From: Sulfolobales archaeon HS-7
Lineage (GTDB): Archaea > Thermoproteota > Thermoprotei_A > Sulfolobales > Sulfolobaceae
Assembly (NCBI GenBank): GCA_019704295.1
Contig: AP024596.1
Location: forward strand, 558,001 to 622,000
Direction: 5' to 3'
DNA: 64,000 nucleotides
Below are positions 1-8,530 of the stretch, in pieces. The notes beneath the pieces are model-generated. The model did no database searches and was not told the origin of the DNA. It was given only the letters and a program-made list of their open reading frames with translations. The position numbers and the translations under genes are program-made. Within the stretch, counting starts at the first letter, position 1; each line of letters starts with the position of its first letter.

Positions 1-378
1 ATAATAATTAATTGGGTTGGGAAGATCGTCCTCCTTATACATGCCTTTCTCACCATCAAAAACGTAGTCTGTGGAGAAGTGAACTAGGTAAGCCTCTATG
101 ACCTTCGCTATTCTGACTAAATTCCTTACGAAAAAACCGTTAGTTTGCATAGCGGTTTTCTTATCAATCTCGCACCTATCGACATCGGTCATAGCGACGG
201 CATTTATTATTACCTTTGGTCTTAATTTTAGTATGAGGTCTTCTAATAAAGGAGTATTGAGAACATCGAGTTTTAATCCACCCTCAACCTGTCCTGAACG
301 ATAAGTGATTGCGGCTTCGGGGATTATTTTCCTTAATGAACTCCCAAGTTGCCCGCTACCTATTATCAAATATTCCAT
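1..378 (-). CDS. dTDP-4-dehydrorhamnose reductase-like protein (RmlD family), C-terminal part cut off by window edge
   Basis: Translating the reverse strand from an ATG at 378 gives an open frame of 126 codons that runs off the left edge. It starts with MEYLIIGSGQLGSSL, a Rossmann nucleotide-binding turn, and carries TDVDRCE and the short-chain reductase segment HFSTDYVFDGE (about residues 98-108), typical of RmlD/MAT2B-like extended SDR proteins. Family members reduce dTDP-4-keto-rhamnose for surface glycan synthesis; some archaeal relatives are uncharacterised, so the exact substrate is inferred. The YxxxK catalytic segment would lie beyond the window. The start lies 33 bp downstream of the end of the glucose dehydrogenase gene, on the same strand, so co-transcription is possible. 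Family assignment is good; precise function is moderate. Confidence 0.8.
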   Translation of the reverse strand, partial: MEYLIIGSGQLGSSLRKIIPEAAITYRSGQVEGGLKLDVLNTPLLEDLILKLRPKVIINAVAMTDVDRCEIDKKTAMQTNGFFVRNLVRIAKVIEAYLVHFSTDYVFDGEKGMYKEDDLPNPINYY

Positions 379-410
379 ACTGTTTTAAATTCAGGTTAAT
401 TAAAAAATAA

Positions 411-1502
411 TTACTTCCATTCTATCCTAACTTTTATTTCTCCAGGTTCCTTTTTTGAGAGGACGTTTAGAACGGAATCCGGGTCTTCTATCCTTACCGT
501 TCTTGTTATTAGGCTAGACGTGATCTTAGGCCATATCGTCTTCCATGCAGCTAAGTGTAGTAAAGCCTGCTGATAATGCGGCTTTTGGCCATTAACTAGA
601 CCTACAATAACATTTGCATTAAGGACGAAATTCTGAACATCGTTAGCGTGCATTGAGACAATTCCTGTATGGGGAAACCCAAAGAGTCCTAAAACACCGT
701 TCCTCTTTAACATCCTGAAAGTGGGATTGAGAATTTCGGCTTCAGCACCAGTAGTGTCAATGATGAGATCGAATCCTTCTACTTTTGAGATAAGTTCATC
801 ATATCCTCTTGAGGAATTGAAAAAATTAAGCCCAGCAGTATCCACGACAGTTTGTTCCTCAGTGTTAAGTTCTCTTCTATTCACGAACCACACGTCGAAT
901 TGATAGCTCTTTAGAACTAGTGAGAATAAAGTGCCTATAGGACCAGTCCCTAAAATGAGCACTTTTCTGCAATCTAAAGTACCGTCATTACACGTCCAAA
1001 TTAACCTCCGTTGAACGTTTAAGATCTCCTCAACGGATTTCTCAATATCAGCCAACGGTTGAGCCAAAATAGCAATATCCTCTAATTCGTGAGGTACTTT
1101 AATAAGAAATCGTGGACTATCAAGCCAAAATTCCCTCATGAAACCATCAGCTCCTACGATTCCAGTTTCGACAAACTCACCCGTCTCACAAAAATCCGGT
1201 CTACCGGCAAGGCAGTTTATGTCCTTATTACACGGTCTCCTATTTACGGGCATAACTAAATCACCCTTTTTAAAATAGTCATTACCTTCTTCAACTACGC
1301 CCAAGGCCTCATGACCCAACACCGTTTCCTGTTTTCCTGGTGGCATTGTTATACCGATCCTCCTGCCATTCACTATCTCTCTATCAGTGCCACATACACC
1401 GTTATACAGTGCTCTTATCTTTACCTCTCCATAGTTTTCTGCGTCGTTTATCTCCTTAATTCTAGCTCCAACCTCTTTGGAAGTAACGACAATTGCTTTC
1501 AT
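411..1502 (-). CDS. gdh: Glucose 1-dehydrogenase (Sulfolobus-type medium-chain dehydrogenase)
   Basis: A 363-residue MDR-family sugar dehydrogenase closely resembling Sulfolobus glucose dehydrogenase, which oxidises glucose (and galactose) to the lactone with NAD(P)+ as first step of the branched non-phosphorylative Entner-Doudoroff pathway. Seen: NGVCGTDREIVNG with catalytic-zinc Cys37, GHE at 63-65, and a Rossmann turn VLILGTGPIG near residue 185. VNGQKPH and the terminal GEIKVRIEWK are typical of this subfamily. The structural zinc lobe has Cys91, Cys97 and Cys105, but the position that is Cys in the S. solfataricus enzyme is Asp94 here. Length is normal for the family. The ATG start at 1502 faces the PAP2 gene across about 170 bp that must hold both promoters. 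Confidence 0.92.
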   Translation of the reverse strand: MKAIVVTSKEVGARIKEINDAENYGEVKIRALYNGVCGTDREIVNGRRIGITMPPGKQETVLGHEALGVVEEGNDYFKKGDLVMPVNRRPCNKDINCLAGRPDFCETGEFVETGIVGADGFMREFWLDSPRFLIKVPHELEDIAILAQPLADIEKSVEEILNVQRRLIWTCNDGTLDCRKVLILGTGPIGTLFSLVLKSYQFDVWFVNRRELNTEEQTVVDTAGLNFFNSSRGYDELISKVEGFDLIIDTTGAEAEILNPTFRMLKRNGVLGLFGFPHTGIVSMHANDVQNFVLNANVIVGLVNGQKPHYQQALLHLAAWKTIWPKITSSLITRTVRIEDPDSVLNVLSKKEPGEIKVRIEWK

Positions 1503-1645
1503 TAGAGTTGAACTTCTTATTTTACATAAAAACTTGTTCTCTCAACATGGCGTTAAAGAATAGGAAATTATTACCTATACTTGAATATTCTAAAGTCTTT
1601 ATTGAAACTATATTGAACCCAGTAAGGGCTATGTGGCAAAAATAA

Positions 1646-1653
1646 TTTATATA
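1646..1653 (+). promoter_or_regulatory. TATA box for the PAP2 gene
   Basis: TTTATATA is centred 27 bp before ATG 1677. This is the spacing expected for a leaderless archaeal transcript, so ATG 1677 is preferred over the in-frame ATG at 1665. Confidence 0.55.
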
Positions 1654-1676
1654 GAATATTAGTTATGAGGTATAAA

Positions 1677-2339
1677 ATGGATTACGAAAGGAAAATAACT
1701 ATTACTGCTTTAGGTTTAATTGTTATATATTGTATCTTATCGGTTTTAGTAAAACTCTTTGGAGAACAAGGATTCCCTGGAAATATAGTAATTTTCAGAA
1801 TGATCAATAATAATCAAATATATTTACTCAACGGGTTGATGATATTTCTTAGCAAATACGGAAGAGAATACATATGGATTCCAGTCACGGCAGTTTTATT
1901 TGCATTAGGCGGAAAATATAGGAAATCCTCACTAATATTGGTAGGTGCCTTTTTACTTGCAATAGTTACAGGGGAGATCTCTAAGTTCGTGATGGCTCAA
2001 CCCAGACCTTTTCTCGTTCTACAGGGAGTTCACGTCATCGTACCTAAACCCCTAGACTATAGCTATCCATCAGGTCATGCCCTAATCGTCGGAACGGGTG
2101 CAATCGTCGTCATGCTTACTCTTCCGTATTATATTTCTTTCCCATTGACGGCTGAGGCAATCCTAGTCTCGTATTCAAGAGTGTATGTAGGTGTCCATTG
2201 GCCTGTTGATGTATTTGCGGGATGGATTTTAGGAGCAGGATTAGCGTTAGCCTCATTAAGATTATATCCTTTCATTTTAAGGATATACAAAGGCGTCTTG
2301 AGGATATTTGGACTTTCGGATAATTCTGTCCTAACTTGA
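1677..2339 (+). CDS. PAP2-family membrane phosphatase
   Basis: About 220 residues with several hydrophobic helices. It carries the three PAP2/acid phosphatase motifs: K-x6-RP (KFVMAQPRPF), PSGH (YSYPSGHALIV) and SR-x5-H-x3-D (SRVYVGVHWPVDV). These residues form the histidine-phosphatase site that works at the outer membrane face on lipid phosphates or polyprenyl pyrophosphates. In archaea a role in recycling dolichyl (pyro)phosphate or in phospholipid turnover is plausible, but no substrate is visible from sequence. An in-frame ATG exists 12 bp upstream; the shorter start fits the TATA spacing. It stands alone, divergent from glucose dehydrogenase. Confidence 0.85.
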   Translation: MDYERKITITALGLIVIYCILSVLVKLFGEQGFPGNIVIFRMINNNQIYLLNGLMIFLSKYGREYIWIPVTAVLFALGGKYRKSSLILVGAFLLAIVTGEISKFVMAQPRPFLVLQGVHVIVPKPLDYSYPSGHALIVGTGAIVVMLTLPYYISFPLTAEAILVSYSRVYVGVHWPVDVFAGWILGAGLALASLRLYPFILRIYKGVLRIFGLSDNSVLT

Positions 2340-2380
2340 ATTCTAGTATGAGATAGTATCCAATCCGTAATTAACACGAA

Positions 2381-2745
2381 TAATTAGATAAACTAAAAAG
2401 TTATGAAACATATTCGTCTACAATTGAGTTCGTGGACGATTCAGGTTTCCATTGCGAATTGTAATTATAGCAAAGATAGATTAAATAAAGGAAATTGTTA
2501 AGTGCGAATCTCTACCTAGTCCATACGATCGTATTCAATTAAATTCATTCCATCTTACTAAATAAAGTGAATTTGCAATGAACGCGTGAACGGCCCGAGT
2601 TCGTTTAATTACAAAAAAGATGATATTATAAAATAGATTTATTAAGTTTTGTAACATTAACAACTTAATTTTTCAAAATCTAGGCTCGAGGCGGGCTTTT
2701 ATCATGATGAGTTTAACGCTTACTGGTTGTTCTGACCTGTGAGTA
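2381..2745 (+). repeat. Diverged copy of repeat family R1
   Basis: The left edge (ATAAACTAAAAAGTTAT near 2388) and the later block TTTCAAAATCTAGGCTCGAGG through ACGCTTACTGG match the better-preserved copies at 45535-45835 and 50896-51220. The spacing between the blocks is larger here, so an insertion or strong decay is likely. The surrounding gap 2340-3126 has no ORF that looks coding. A sequence resembling a box C/D motif at about 2704 falls inside this repeat. Confidence 0.45.
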
Positions 2746-2976
2746 TTGTAATTCTATTGGATTAGCAAAGGTATTCAATCTCTCACAATCCACCCTAAGT
2801 ATTATCCACTAATTACACCTTCGCGGTATTTCCATAGCTTAAAATCCGTTTCTTTGTCTAACATTTACTGCTACAGTAGACGCTATTCCGTGAGAACGTT
2901 CAAGGTGATACGAAAGCCCTCACTTAAGCTTTTAGCAATATGTTGGTTTTGTATTTAGAATTGCTTTTATTATTAA

Positions 2977-3001
2977 TATCCTTATCATTGAAATAAGGAT
3001 A
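2977..3001. other. Perfect 9-bp inverted repeat (hairpin)
   Basis: TATCCTTAT and ATAAGGATA flank a 7-nt loop in an AT-rich gap about 125 bp before the 3127 gene. It may be a structural or protein-binding site, or a remnant of an element end. It has no T tract directly after it that would mark a clear terminator. Confidence 0.35.
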
Positions 3002-3126
3002 AACTAAGCTCATCTGCTGGTAAGGATGTATTCTCTTAACCCACATTAAGGTAAATCGTTACGGTATTCCCATAGGTTGTCCAGGTCGTCAGAACTTATT
3101 AACCAAAAAGTACCTACTCTCCTAAA

Positions 3127-4218
3127 ATGTCACTAATAACACCAAACTATGAACAAAGCTTATACTCCCTTGCATGCGGTATATCAAACTTCCTTGGGGT
3201 TAAGAGAGATTGTTCTAGTATGAACATATCAGGAAATAGAATTGTGTTGGCTCTCTTGGACGGCTTTGGGTGGTCTACAATGAGGAAAGCGGGTATTGAG
3301 GTAAAGGAGGCGAGGAAAATACATACTGTTTTTCCGTCTACAACGGCAACAGTTATTTCCACACTTTTCACTGCTATGACACCTGGAGAGCACGGAATAC
3401 TTGGGTTCAATACTTACTCCATGAGATTAGGTGGAATAGTTAACGCAATGAGGTATACTTATCCTGCAGTTAAAGAGAGAGATTCGATAAAGGACTCCTT
3501 ATCCTTCTCCACCGCGTTTCCTTCTCTACAAAGTTACTTAAAAGAGGTAAACGACGTAAAGACAGCTAGCGTCATTCCAAAGGGGCTAGAGGACGTTGAG
3601 TTCACTGGTGTAACTCATGGCTATGTGAGTGAGACCAAAACTTACATTGATTTCTGGGACGCTTTTTTCAACTTAGAGCAAACGTTACAAAAGGATTTCA
3701 AATTCATTTATTTTTACATACCTGATATAGATTCTCTGTCTCATAAATACGGCCCATACTCTGAAGTGACGTTAAAGGCTACGCGAGACATCTTCGAAAA
3801 CCTGTATAATATTGCTAAAAAACACACAGAATTCACCTTTCTTATAACAGCCGATCACGGCCATATGACAACTACAGAGACCATACTGCTCGATCAAATT
3901 CCAGAACTAATAAATAAACTCGAAATTCCACCCTACGGTGATTCTAGGGCGGTCTTTCTCAGAACCCGTAACGATATTCACGATTACTTATATACCAAAT
4001 TCGATAGCATAAGAGTTTTCAAGAAAAACGAAATTCCCTCTCTTTTAGGCAAAGTTAACGACGAGAAAATACTTCCGGATTACATAATGGTGCCGACTGA
4101 CGGGAGAGCGTATATATACCTTTTCAAGGAAAAGGATGAATACTATAAATTAGTTGGTCACCACGGAGGACTAACTCCAGACGAATTTGAGATTCCCCTC
4201 ATCACCGTAAACGGATAG
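3127..4218 (+). CDS. Alkaline-phosphatase-superfamily phosphodiesterase/nucleotide pyrophosphatase
   Basis: 363 residues of the type I phosphodiesterase/nucleotide pyrophosphatase fold. Metal-binding and catalytic motifs are present in order: LALLDGFGW (about residue 40), FPSTTATV with the probable nucleophile Thr (about 67), [12 protein letters not shown] (about 200), ITADHGH (about 241) and a late GHHGG. These coordinate two metal ions for hydrolysis of phosphodiester or phosphate bonds. There is no signal peptide, so a cytoplasmic location is likely. It is the first gene of a tight cluster, followed after 11 bp by a radical SAM enzyme. The region 26-30 bp before ATG is AT-rich (CTTATTAACC), compatible with a leaderless start. 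Family certain, substrate unknown. Confidence 0.88.
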   Translation: MSLITPNYEQSLYSLACGISNFLGVKRDCSSMNISGNRIVLALLDGFGWSTMRKAGIEVKEARKIHTVFPSTTATVISTLFTAMTPGEHGILGFNTYSMRLGGIVNAMRYTYPAVKERDSIKDSLSFSTAFPSLQSYLKEVNDVKTASVIPKGLEDVEFTGVTHGYVSETKTYIDFWDAFFNLEQTLQKDFKFIYFYIPDIDSLSHKYGPYSEVTLKATRDIFENLYNIAKKHTEFTFLITADHGHMTTTETILLDQIPELINKLEIPPYGDSRAVFLRTRNDIHDYLYTKFDSIRVFKKNEIPSLLGKVNDEKILPDYIMVPTDGRAYIYLFKEKDEYYKLVGHHGGLTPDEFEIPLITVNG

Positions 4219-4229
4219 GGGATAAGCGG

Positions 4230-5282
4230 TTGCTGTGGATAGTATTTACCACTGGAAAATGTAATTTGACTTGTAGGTATTGTGGGGGATCCTTTGAGAA
4301 AGAGGTCGTACCGTACGGGACAAAATATGATCTCAGAAAACTTAAAGTCCTAATAGAGTCGGATCCCAACTCCACAGTGGTTTTCTACGGGGGAGAACCG
4401 CTAGTTAATAGGGAATTCATTTCAAACTTTACCAGGGAAATAAGGGCCAAGCGATACGGCGTCCAAACTAACGGTACCCTTGTAAGATTACTCAAGCAGG
4501 AAGTTTGGAAAAGGATGGACTTCGCATTGTTATCTATTGATGGGAGAGAGGAAACTACTGATAAGATGAGGGGTAGGGGTATCTACTCTACCGTAGTTAG
4601 AAACGCTAAATACCTAAAGGAATTGGGACTGGAATTAATAGCTCGAATGACAGTCACCGAGCATTCTGACATATATGAAGACGTTACCCACTTATTATCG
4701 TTAGGACTCTTCGACAAGATCCACTGGCAGTTGAACGTTGTGTGGACTGAGAAATGGAATGTTAAAGAGTGGTCTACAAGGAATTACATTCCAGGAATAG
4801 AGAGGTTAATGGAACTTTTCATGAAGAACCTTATGGAGGGCAGAGTACTGAAAATTATACCAATATTAGGAGTTTTAAGTTCGCATTACTTCGAAGGATA
4901 CAGGGGATCACCTTGTGGTGCAGGATACGGTTCGGTATCGATAACTCCAGACGGTAGAGTTCTTTCATGCCCTATAGCAGTTAGGGAAAAGTGGGCCGAA
5001 CTCGGTACGGTAGAGGAATTCAAACTTTATGAGGAACCTCTCCCAGAGGAGTGCAGAAATTGTAAGTTTAATAGGTATTGTGGAGGGAGATGCTACTACT
5101 CGTCACAGGAAAAATACTGGGGAGAGGAGGGTTTCCAAGATGTAGATGAGATAACGAAGAAATACCTCTGCATAGTCTTGAAGTATATTCCAGTTATTGA
5201 TGAGGCCTTGAGAAAAGGCATAATTAAAAGGGAAATGCTGTATTACGATCCTAAAGAGGATTCAACGGAAGTCGTTCCCTAG
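4230..5282 (+). CDS. Radical SAM/SPASM protein, resembling the AF0577 putative peptide-modifying family
   Basis: 350 residues. The N-terminal radical SAM motif is [10 protein letters not shown] (CX3CX2C, Cys at about 12, 16, 19), followed by YGGEPL, the usual SAM-binding GGE. The C-terminal half has a SPASM-type Cys set: [22 protein letters not shown] and [17 protein letters not shown], expected to hold auxiliary 4Fe-4S clusters. Enzymes with this layout modify peptides or proteins; the N-terminal layout recalls the archaeal AF0577-like family (recalled, not searched). The start is TTG at 4230, 11 bp after the phosphodiesterase gene, and the transporter gene follows after 9 bp, so one operon is likely. 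No precursor peptide was recognised nearby. Confidence 0.82.
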   Translation: MLWIVFTTGKCNLTCRYCGGSFEKEVVPYGTKYDLRKLKVLIESDPNSTVVFYGGEPLVNREFISNFTREIRAKRYGVQTNGTLVRLLKQEVWKRMDFALLSIDGREETTDKMRGRGIYSTVVRNAKYLKELGLELIARMTVTEHSDIYEDVTHLLSLGLFDKIHWQLNVVWTEKWNVKEWSTRNYIPGIERLMELFMKNLMEGRVLKIIPILGVLSSHYFEGYRGSPCGAGYGSVSITPDGRVLSCPIAVREKWAELGTVEEFKLYEEPLPEECRNCKFNRYCGGRCYYSSQEKYWGEEGFQDVDEITKKYLCIVLKYIPVIDEALRKGIIKREMLYYDPKEDSTEVVP

Positions 5283-5291
5283 GGGTATCCC

Positions 5292-5945
5292 TTGCTGAAT
5301 TTCGTAGCGCTAGGAATCATGATACTGGTTTACGTAATGATAGCGCTTAGAGGAGTTAGGGGTTTTGCCATCCCTCCCTGGGCCTCAATGCTAATGGGTG
5401 GAGTTCTGATGATAGCTACTTCGGTAGAGACCGTAAAACAGGCAATCCAATCAATAGATCTTAACGTTATCTTATTCCTCATATCGCTTTTCACAATATC
5501 TTCAGCACTAGAAGTCTCAGGTATACTCAGGTATATAGCAGGGGCAATAATAAGAAAGGCAAAGACTGGAAACCGACTTACTTTTCTCATAATGTTAGTT
5601 TCAGCCCTGTTATCCCTCTTCATCACTAATGATGGGGTCTCCACTACTTTCACACCTATCATAATAGAGAGTTCCAAACTTACGAAAACTGATCCTAAAC
5701 CCCTTCTTTTCTCACTAGCTTTCGGTGTAACGATAGGAAGTGTGATGATGCCTACAGGGAATCCTCAGAACCTCCTAATCGCCTTACAGTCTGGTTTGAG
5801 GACTCCTTTCATTTCCTTTGTTGAATTTCTCACCATACCTACTTTTTTAAATATTATTCTCACTTTTTACATGATTAAACTTTTCTTTAAACCTGAAGTG
5901 GTCATTAATGAAATTCCACCGTTATCAGTAAAGGATAGTTTTTAG
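5292..5945 (+). CDS. ArsB/NhaD-like (SLC13/IT superfamily) anion transporter, N-terminal half, ends at a frameshift
   Basis: 217 residues with about six hydrophobic segments. ITNDGVSTTFTPI and MMPTGNPQNLLI are the helix-hairpin motifs of the ArsB/ion-transporter superfamily. The product stops at TAG 5943-5945 within KDSF, half-way through the usual length of about 410-430 residues. The second half continues immediately in the -1 frame. The stop sits at T5-AG, so one extra T, or -1 ribosomal slippage on TTT, would fuse both halves into one normal-sized protein of about 418 residues. The TTG start lies 9 bp after the radical SAM gene. The substrate cannot be told. Confidence 0.72.
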   Translation: MLNFVALGIMILVYVMIALRGVRGFAIPPWASMLMGGVLMIATSVETVKQAIQSIDLNVILFLISLFTISSALEVSGILRYIAGAIIRKAKTGNRLTFLIMLVSALLSLFITNDGVSTTFTPIIIESSKLTKTDPKPLLFSLAFGVTIGSVMMPTGNPQNLLIALQSGLRTPFISFVEFLTIPTFLNIILTFYMIKLFFKPEVVINEIPPLSVKDSF

Positions 5946-5965
5946 GAGGACTTTCCGTCGCCGTT

Positions 5966-6547
5966 TTGCTTTTCCTCATTCCAATGTTTTTCATCACTGA
6001 GGTGATTCAGATAGGCCAATTCAATCCTGTATCCCTTTCCCTAATTGCCATGAGCGTAATCCTGCTCCTATCAAAGAGGAGAAGAGAAATTATCAAAAAC
6101 GTGGATTGGAGTACTATCGTTTTCTTCATTGGTTTATTCATATTTACCCAAGGAGTTCTATCCTCAGGAGTCATAAATCTATTAACAGATCTTTTCCCCC
6201 TCTCAGCAAGTATAGGGTATGTATTACTGATAAGCGTTCTTTACAGCCAAATCCTCAGCAACGTTCCCATGGTAGCAATATACATTCCGCTACTCAGAGG
6301 AGTACCTGGAGTGGGAACATTTACCTGGCTGGCACTAGCGGCAGGGAGCACAATAGCGGGAAATTTGACCTTGCTAGGCGCTGCGAGTAATATAATAATA
6401 TCGGAAATGTCAGAAACTAGAGATGGTCCCCCTCTTCACTTTCTGGAGTTCTCGAAATACGGGATTGCAGTTACGTTAGTTAACGTTATGATTTATTATT
6501 TATTTCTCATGCTCCCGAAAATCCCAATACATAGCTTATTACCATGA
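5966..6547 (+). CDS. ArsB/NhaD-like transporter, C-terminal half (frame -1 relative to first half)
   Basis: 193 residues from TTG 5966, but the frame is open back to 5939 (FLGGLSVAVLL), directly overlapping the stop of the first half. It contains VDWSTIVFFIGLFI, SNVPMVAIYIPLL and AAGSTIAGNLTLLGAASNIII, the second-repeat hairpin motifs expected in the C-terminal half of ArsB/NhaD proteins. Reading order and motif order show one ancestral gene. An AGGAGG at 5944-5949 lies between the halves but is about 16 nt from the TTG, so independent re-initiation is not well supported. The end overlaps the convergent treT gene by about 41 bp. Sequencing error, pseudogene or programmed frameshift are all possible. 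Confidence 0.65.
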   Translation: MLFLIPMFFITEVIQIGQFNPVSLSLIAMSVILLLSKRRREIIKNVDWSTIVFFIGLFIFTQGVLSSGVINLLTDLFPLSASIGYVLLISVLYSQILSNVPMVAIYIPLLRGVPGVGTFTWLALAAGSTIAGNLTLLGAASNIIISEMSETRDGPPLHFLEFSKYGIAVTLVNVMIYYLFLMLPKIPIHSLLP

Positions 6548-7718
6548 GATAGTCCCTAAGATGTCTTGTTATAAGAAAGTTATTCTTTACATGTTCACGT
6601 CCATTTTTCCCTAACTGTTCGGAGACTTCGCGCTTTCTTAGCAAGTATAAAGAGTAATGAGCCGCTTGTTCTACCGAGTTAACTAGATAACCTGTCACAC
6701 CGGGTATGACCTGAAGAGGGATGCCCCCAGTGTTTCCACCGATAACTGGCTTTGCTTTCCACAACGCCTCACTAACGGTTAACCCAAATCCCTCTTTCAC
6801 CGACTTCTGCATTATTACACTTCCTCCCCTCTGAAAAGCGTTTATTTCTAGATCACTAAAGGGAGGCAACATTAATAGGTGTATATCGGGATCCGAACCG
6901 GCTTCAGCCAAGGTTTTCCTGTACACTTCCTCCCCCTCAGGATCATCTGATGCAGGACTCCCCACATATGCTAACTGGACATCTACGTGATTCTTAACTA
7001 TTTTGTAGGCCTTTATAACCCCTACTGGGTCCTTAGCGTAGTCGAATCTAGATATTTGCACTATAAAAGGCCTTTCAGGATCTATATCATATTTCATGAC
7101 GATTCTCTTCACAGTTGTATCGGATATATACTGATTTTTCACTGACAATGGATCAATCGACGGGGGGATTACGAACTGGGGAACGCTTAAATCACCTCTT
7201 CCGAATATCGGAGAGGATATGATCATGGCGTCGTATTTATTTATTCTCTCCTTTAGGAAACCCCAGACTTCACTCTCAGGTGAGGATATATCTATATGGC
7301 AACGCCATATCCACTTGCCTTTCCTTCTATAATCTATTAACCCCAGAGGTTGTGGATCGTGAATAAACATTACGTCGTAATCTAGAGGTAATTCGGAGGA
7401 ATTTATTGACTGCCACTTTTCGTAAGTCTCCTTCCAACCCTGAGGAACGTATGAATTACCCGTTTGAAGTGAATTGTGTATTCCCTTTGTAACCCTAAAG
7501 AATTCCTGATCTCCTCTTATTATCTTCCAGTCTACGTTAATTCCGAGTTCCTTCATAAGAGGAACCATTTTGTGTAAAATCTCCGCAACGCCGCCTCCTT
7601 CCTTCGTCGAATTTACGTGAAGTACTGAGATTCCCCTTAATCTTTCGGCTATCTTAAATATGGAATCCATTTCGTTTTCTCCTATAATTGGGAGATACTT
7701 CTCTATCAAAGGAACCAC
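6507..7718 (-). CDS. treT: Trehalose synthase, glycosyl-transferring (TreT), GT4 family
   Basis: 403 residues of a GT-B glycosyltransferase. The N-terminal HVNSTKEGGGVAEILHKMVPLM is the nucleotide-sugar/acceptor loop typical of TreT, followed by IHDPQPLGLI, the donor-domain strand FIVQISRFDYAKDP, and the EX7E region KEGFGLTVSEALWKAKPVIGG. TreT joins glucose from a nucleotide sugar to glucose to give trehalose, reversibly. It overlaps the upstream DUF5752 gene by 13 bp on the same strand, a conserved TreT arrangement in Sulfolobales, and a GH15 enzyme lies just upstream. Trehalose is a main compatible solute in Sulfolobales, so a stress or storage role is expected. Its end overlaps the convergent transporter gene. 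Confidence 0.9.
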   Translation of the reverse strand: MVPLIEKYLPIIGENEMDSIFKIAERLRGISVLHVNSTKEGGGVAEILHKMVPLMKELGINVDWKIIRGDQEFFRVTKGIHNSLQTGNSYVPQGWKETYEKWQSINSSELPLDYDVMFIHDPQPLGLIDYRRKGKWIWRCHIDISSPESEVWGFLKERINKYDAMIISSPIFGRGDLSVPQFVIPPSIDPLSVKNQYISDTTVKRIVMKYDIDPERPFIVQISRFDYAKDPVGVIKAYKIVKNHVDVQLAYVGSPASDDPEGEEVYRKTLAEAGSDPDIHLLMLPPFSDLEINAFQRGGSVIMQKSVKEGFGLTVSEALWKAKPVIGGNTGGIPLQVIPGVTGYLVNSVEQAAHYSLYLLRKREVSEQLGKNGREHVKNNFLITRHLRDYLMVISYVLGFSGA

Positions 7719-8368
7719 CTCTCCAAAACTAACAGTATGTCGCGTCTCAATTTTGTCTCGTCAGTATAGGTTTGAGGATCTATTTTAGATAGTTCATTAG
7801 CAGGTCCGTTTAGTCCCATACTTTCTAGCCAATTCGAAAAATCGTTCTTGGTGGTATATCCCATAACTCTTCTGAATACGAAGTGGTAAACCAAACCTCT
7901 AGCTGTCATAGTTGAAACAGAGTCGAGCAACTGACCAGGTGTTTCCACCCTTATCCCTGTGTCGTAAACAATAGGTGTACAACTCAGAAATGAAAACGGG
8001 TATCTGGCAACCCTGCTCGCCGAAAATTGAGAGAGAATGTTTATGATGTCCTTTCTGACATCTTCAACAGTTCTGGGTTCTCCGCCGGATATGTCGGAAA
8101 CCATATCCGCTATATCCTCTTCTTCTAACTGTGTCCTAAACCAGAACGCGAAGTCGTTATGGAGATCATCAGGTATGATATGAGACGTAAATACTGGATG
8201 GAACACGTGATAGAATATGGATAAACCGTTTGCCTTCTTAAGTCCCTCTATGAACTCCTGTAGGGTATAAGCCCTTATTCCAGTGTATATGGGAGGATAA
8301 TACGCTGCCCTAATTTCTAAAGGAACGGGGGCCTTTTCATCCAACTTTGAAAATAGACTACTTCTCAT
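7706..8368 (-). CDS. DUF5752 family protein, partner of TreT
   Basis: 220 residues, mostly helical, with FYHVFHPVFTS, DFAFWFRTQL and ARGLVYHFVFRRVMGYTTKNDFSNWLESMGL, features of the archaeal DUF5752 family. Such genes commonly sit just before treT; here the stop overlaps the treT start by 13 bp, so the two are translated from one message. The biochemical role is unknown; a regulator or accessory of trehalose synthesis is an inference from context only. Conserved His pairs suggest possible ligand or metal binding, but no catalytic motif is recognised. It is separated from the GH15 gene by about 160 bp with no further ORF. Confidence 0.75.
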   Translation of the reverse strand: MRSSLFSKLDEKAPVPLEIRAAYYPPIYTGIRAYTLQEFIEGLKKANGLSIFYHVFHPVFTSHIIPDDLHNDFAFWFRTQLEEEDIADMVSDISGGEPRTVEDVRKDIINILSQFSASRVARYPFSFLSCTPIVYDTGIRVETPGQLLDSVSTMTARGLVYHFVFRRVMGYTTKNDFSNWLESMGLNGPANELSKIDPQTYTDETKLRRDILLVLERWFL

Positions 8369-8530
8369 CGCTTAGGATCTAGTATTTAAAAAAATTTAAA
8401 TCCATAATCTTCAGAGAATTACGTTGTACTCCACGAGAAGCCCAGCATCGACTTCTACTCAACACTTTACAGTATTAATGATAAACCCTAAAAGTGTATT
8501 ATACATAGCATTGAGTTCTGGAGTATCCAA

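Noticed and set aside
2700-2760. Box C/D-like ATGATGA ... CTGA near 2704
   Set aside because: Spacing is wrong for two guides and the segment belongs to repeat family R1.
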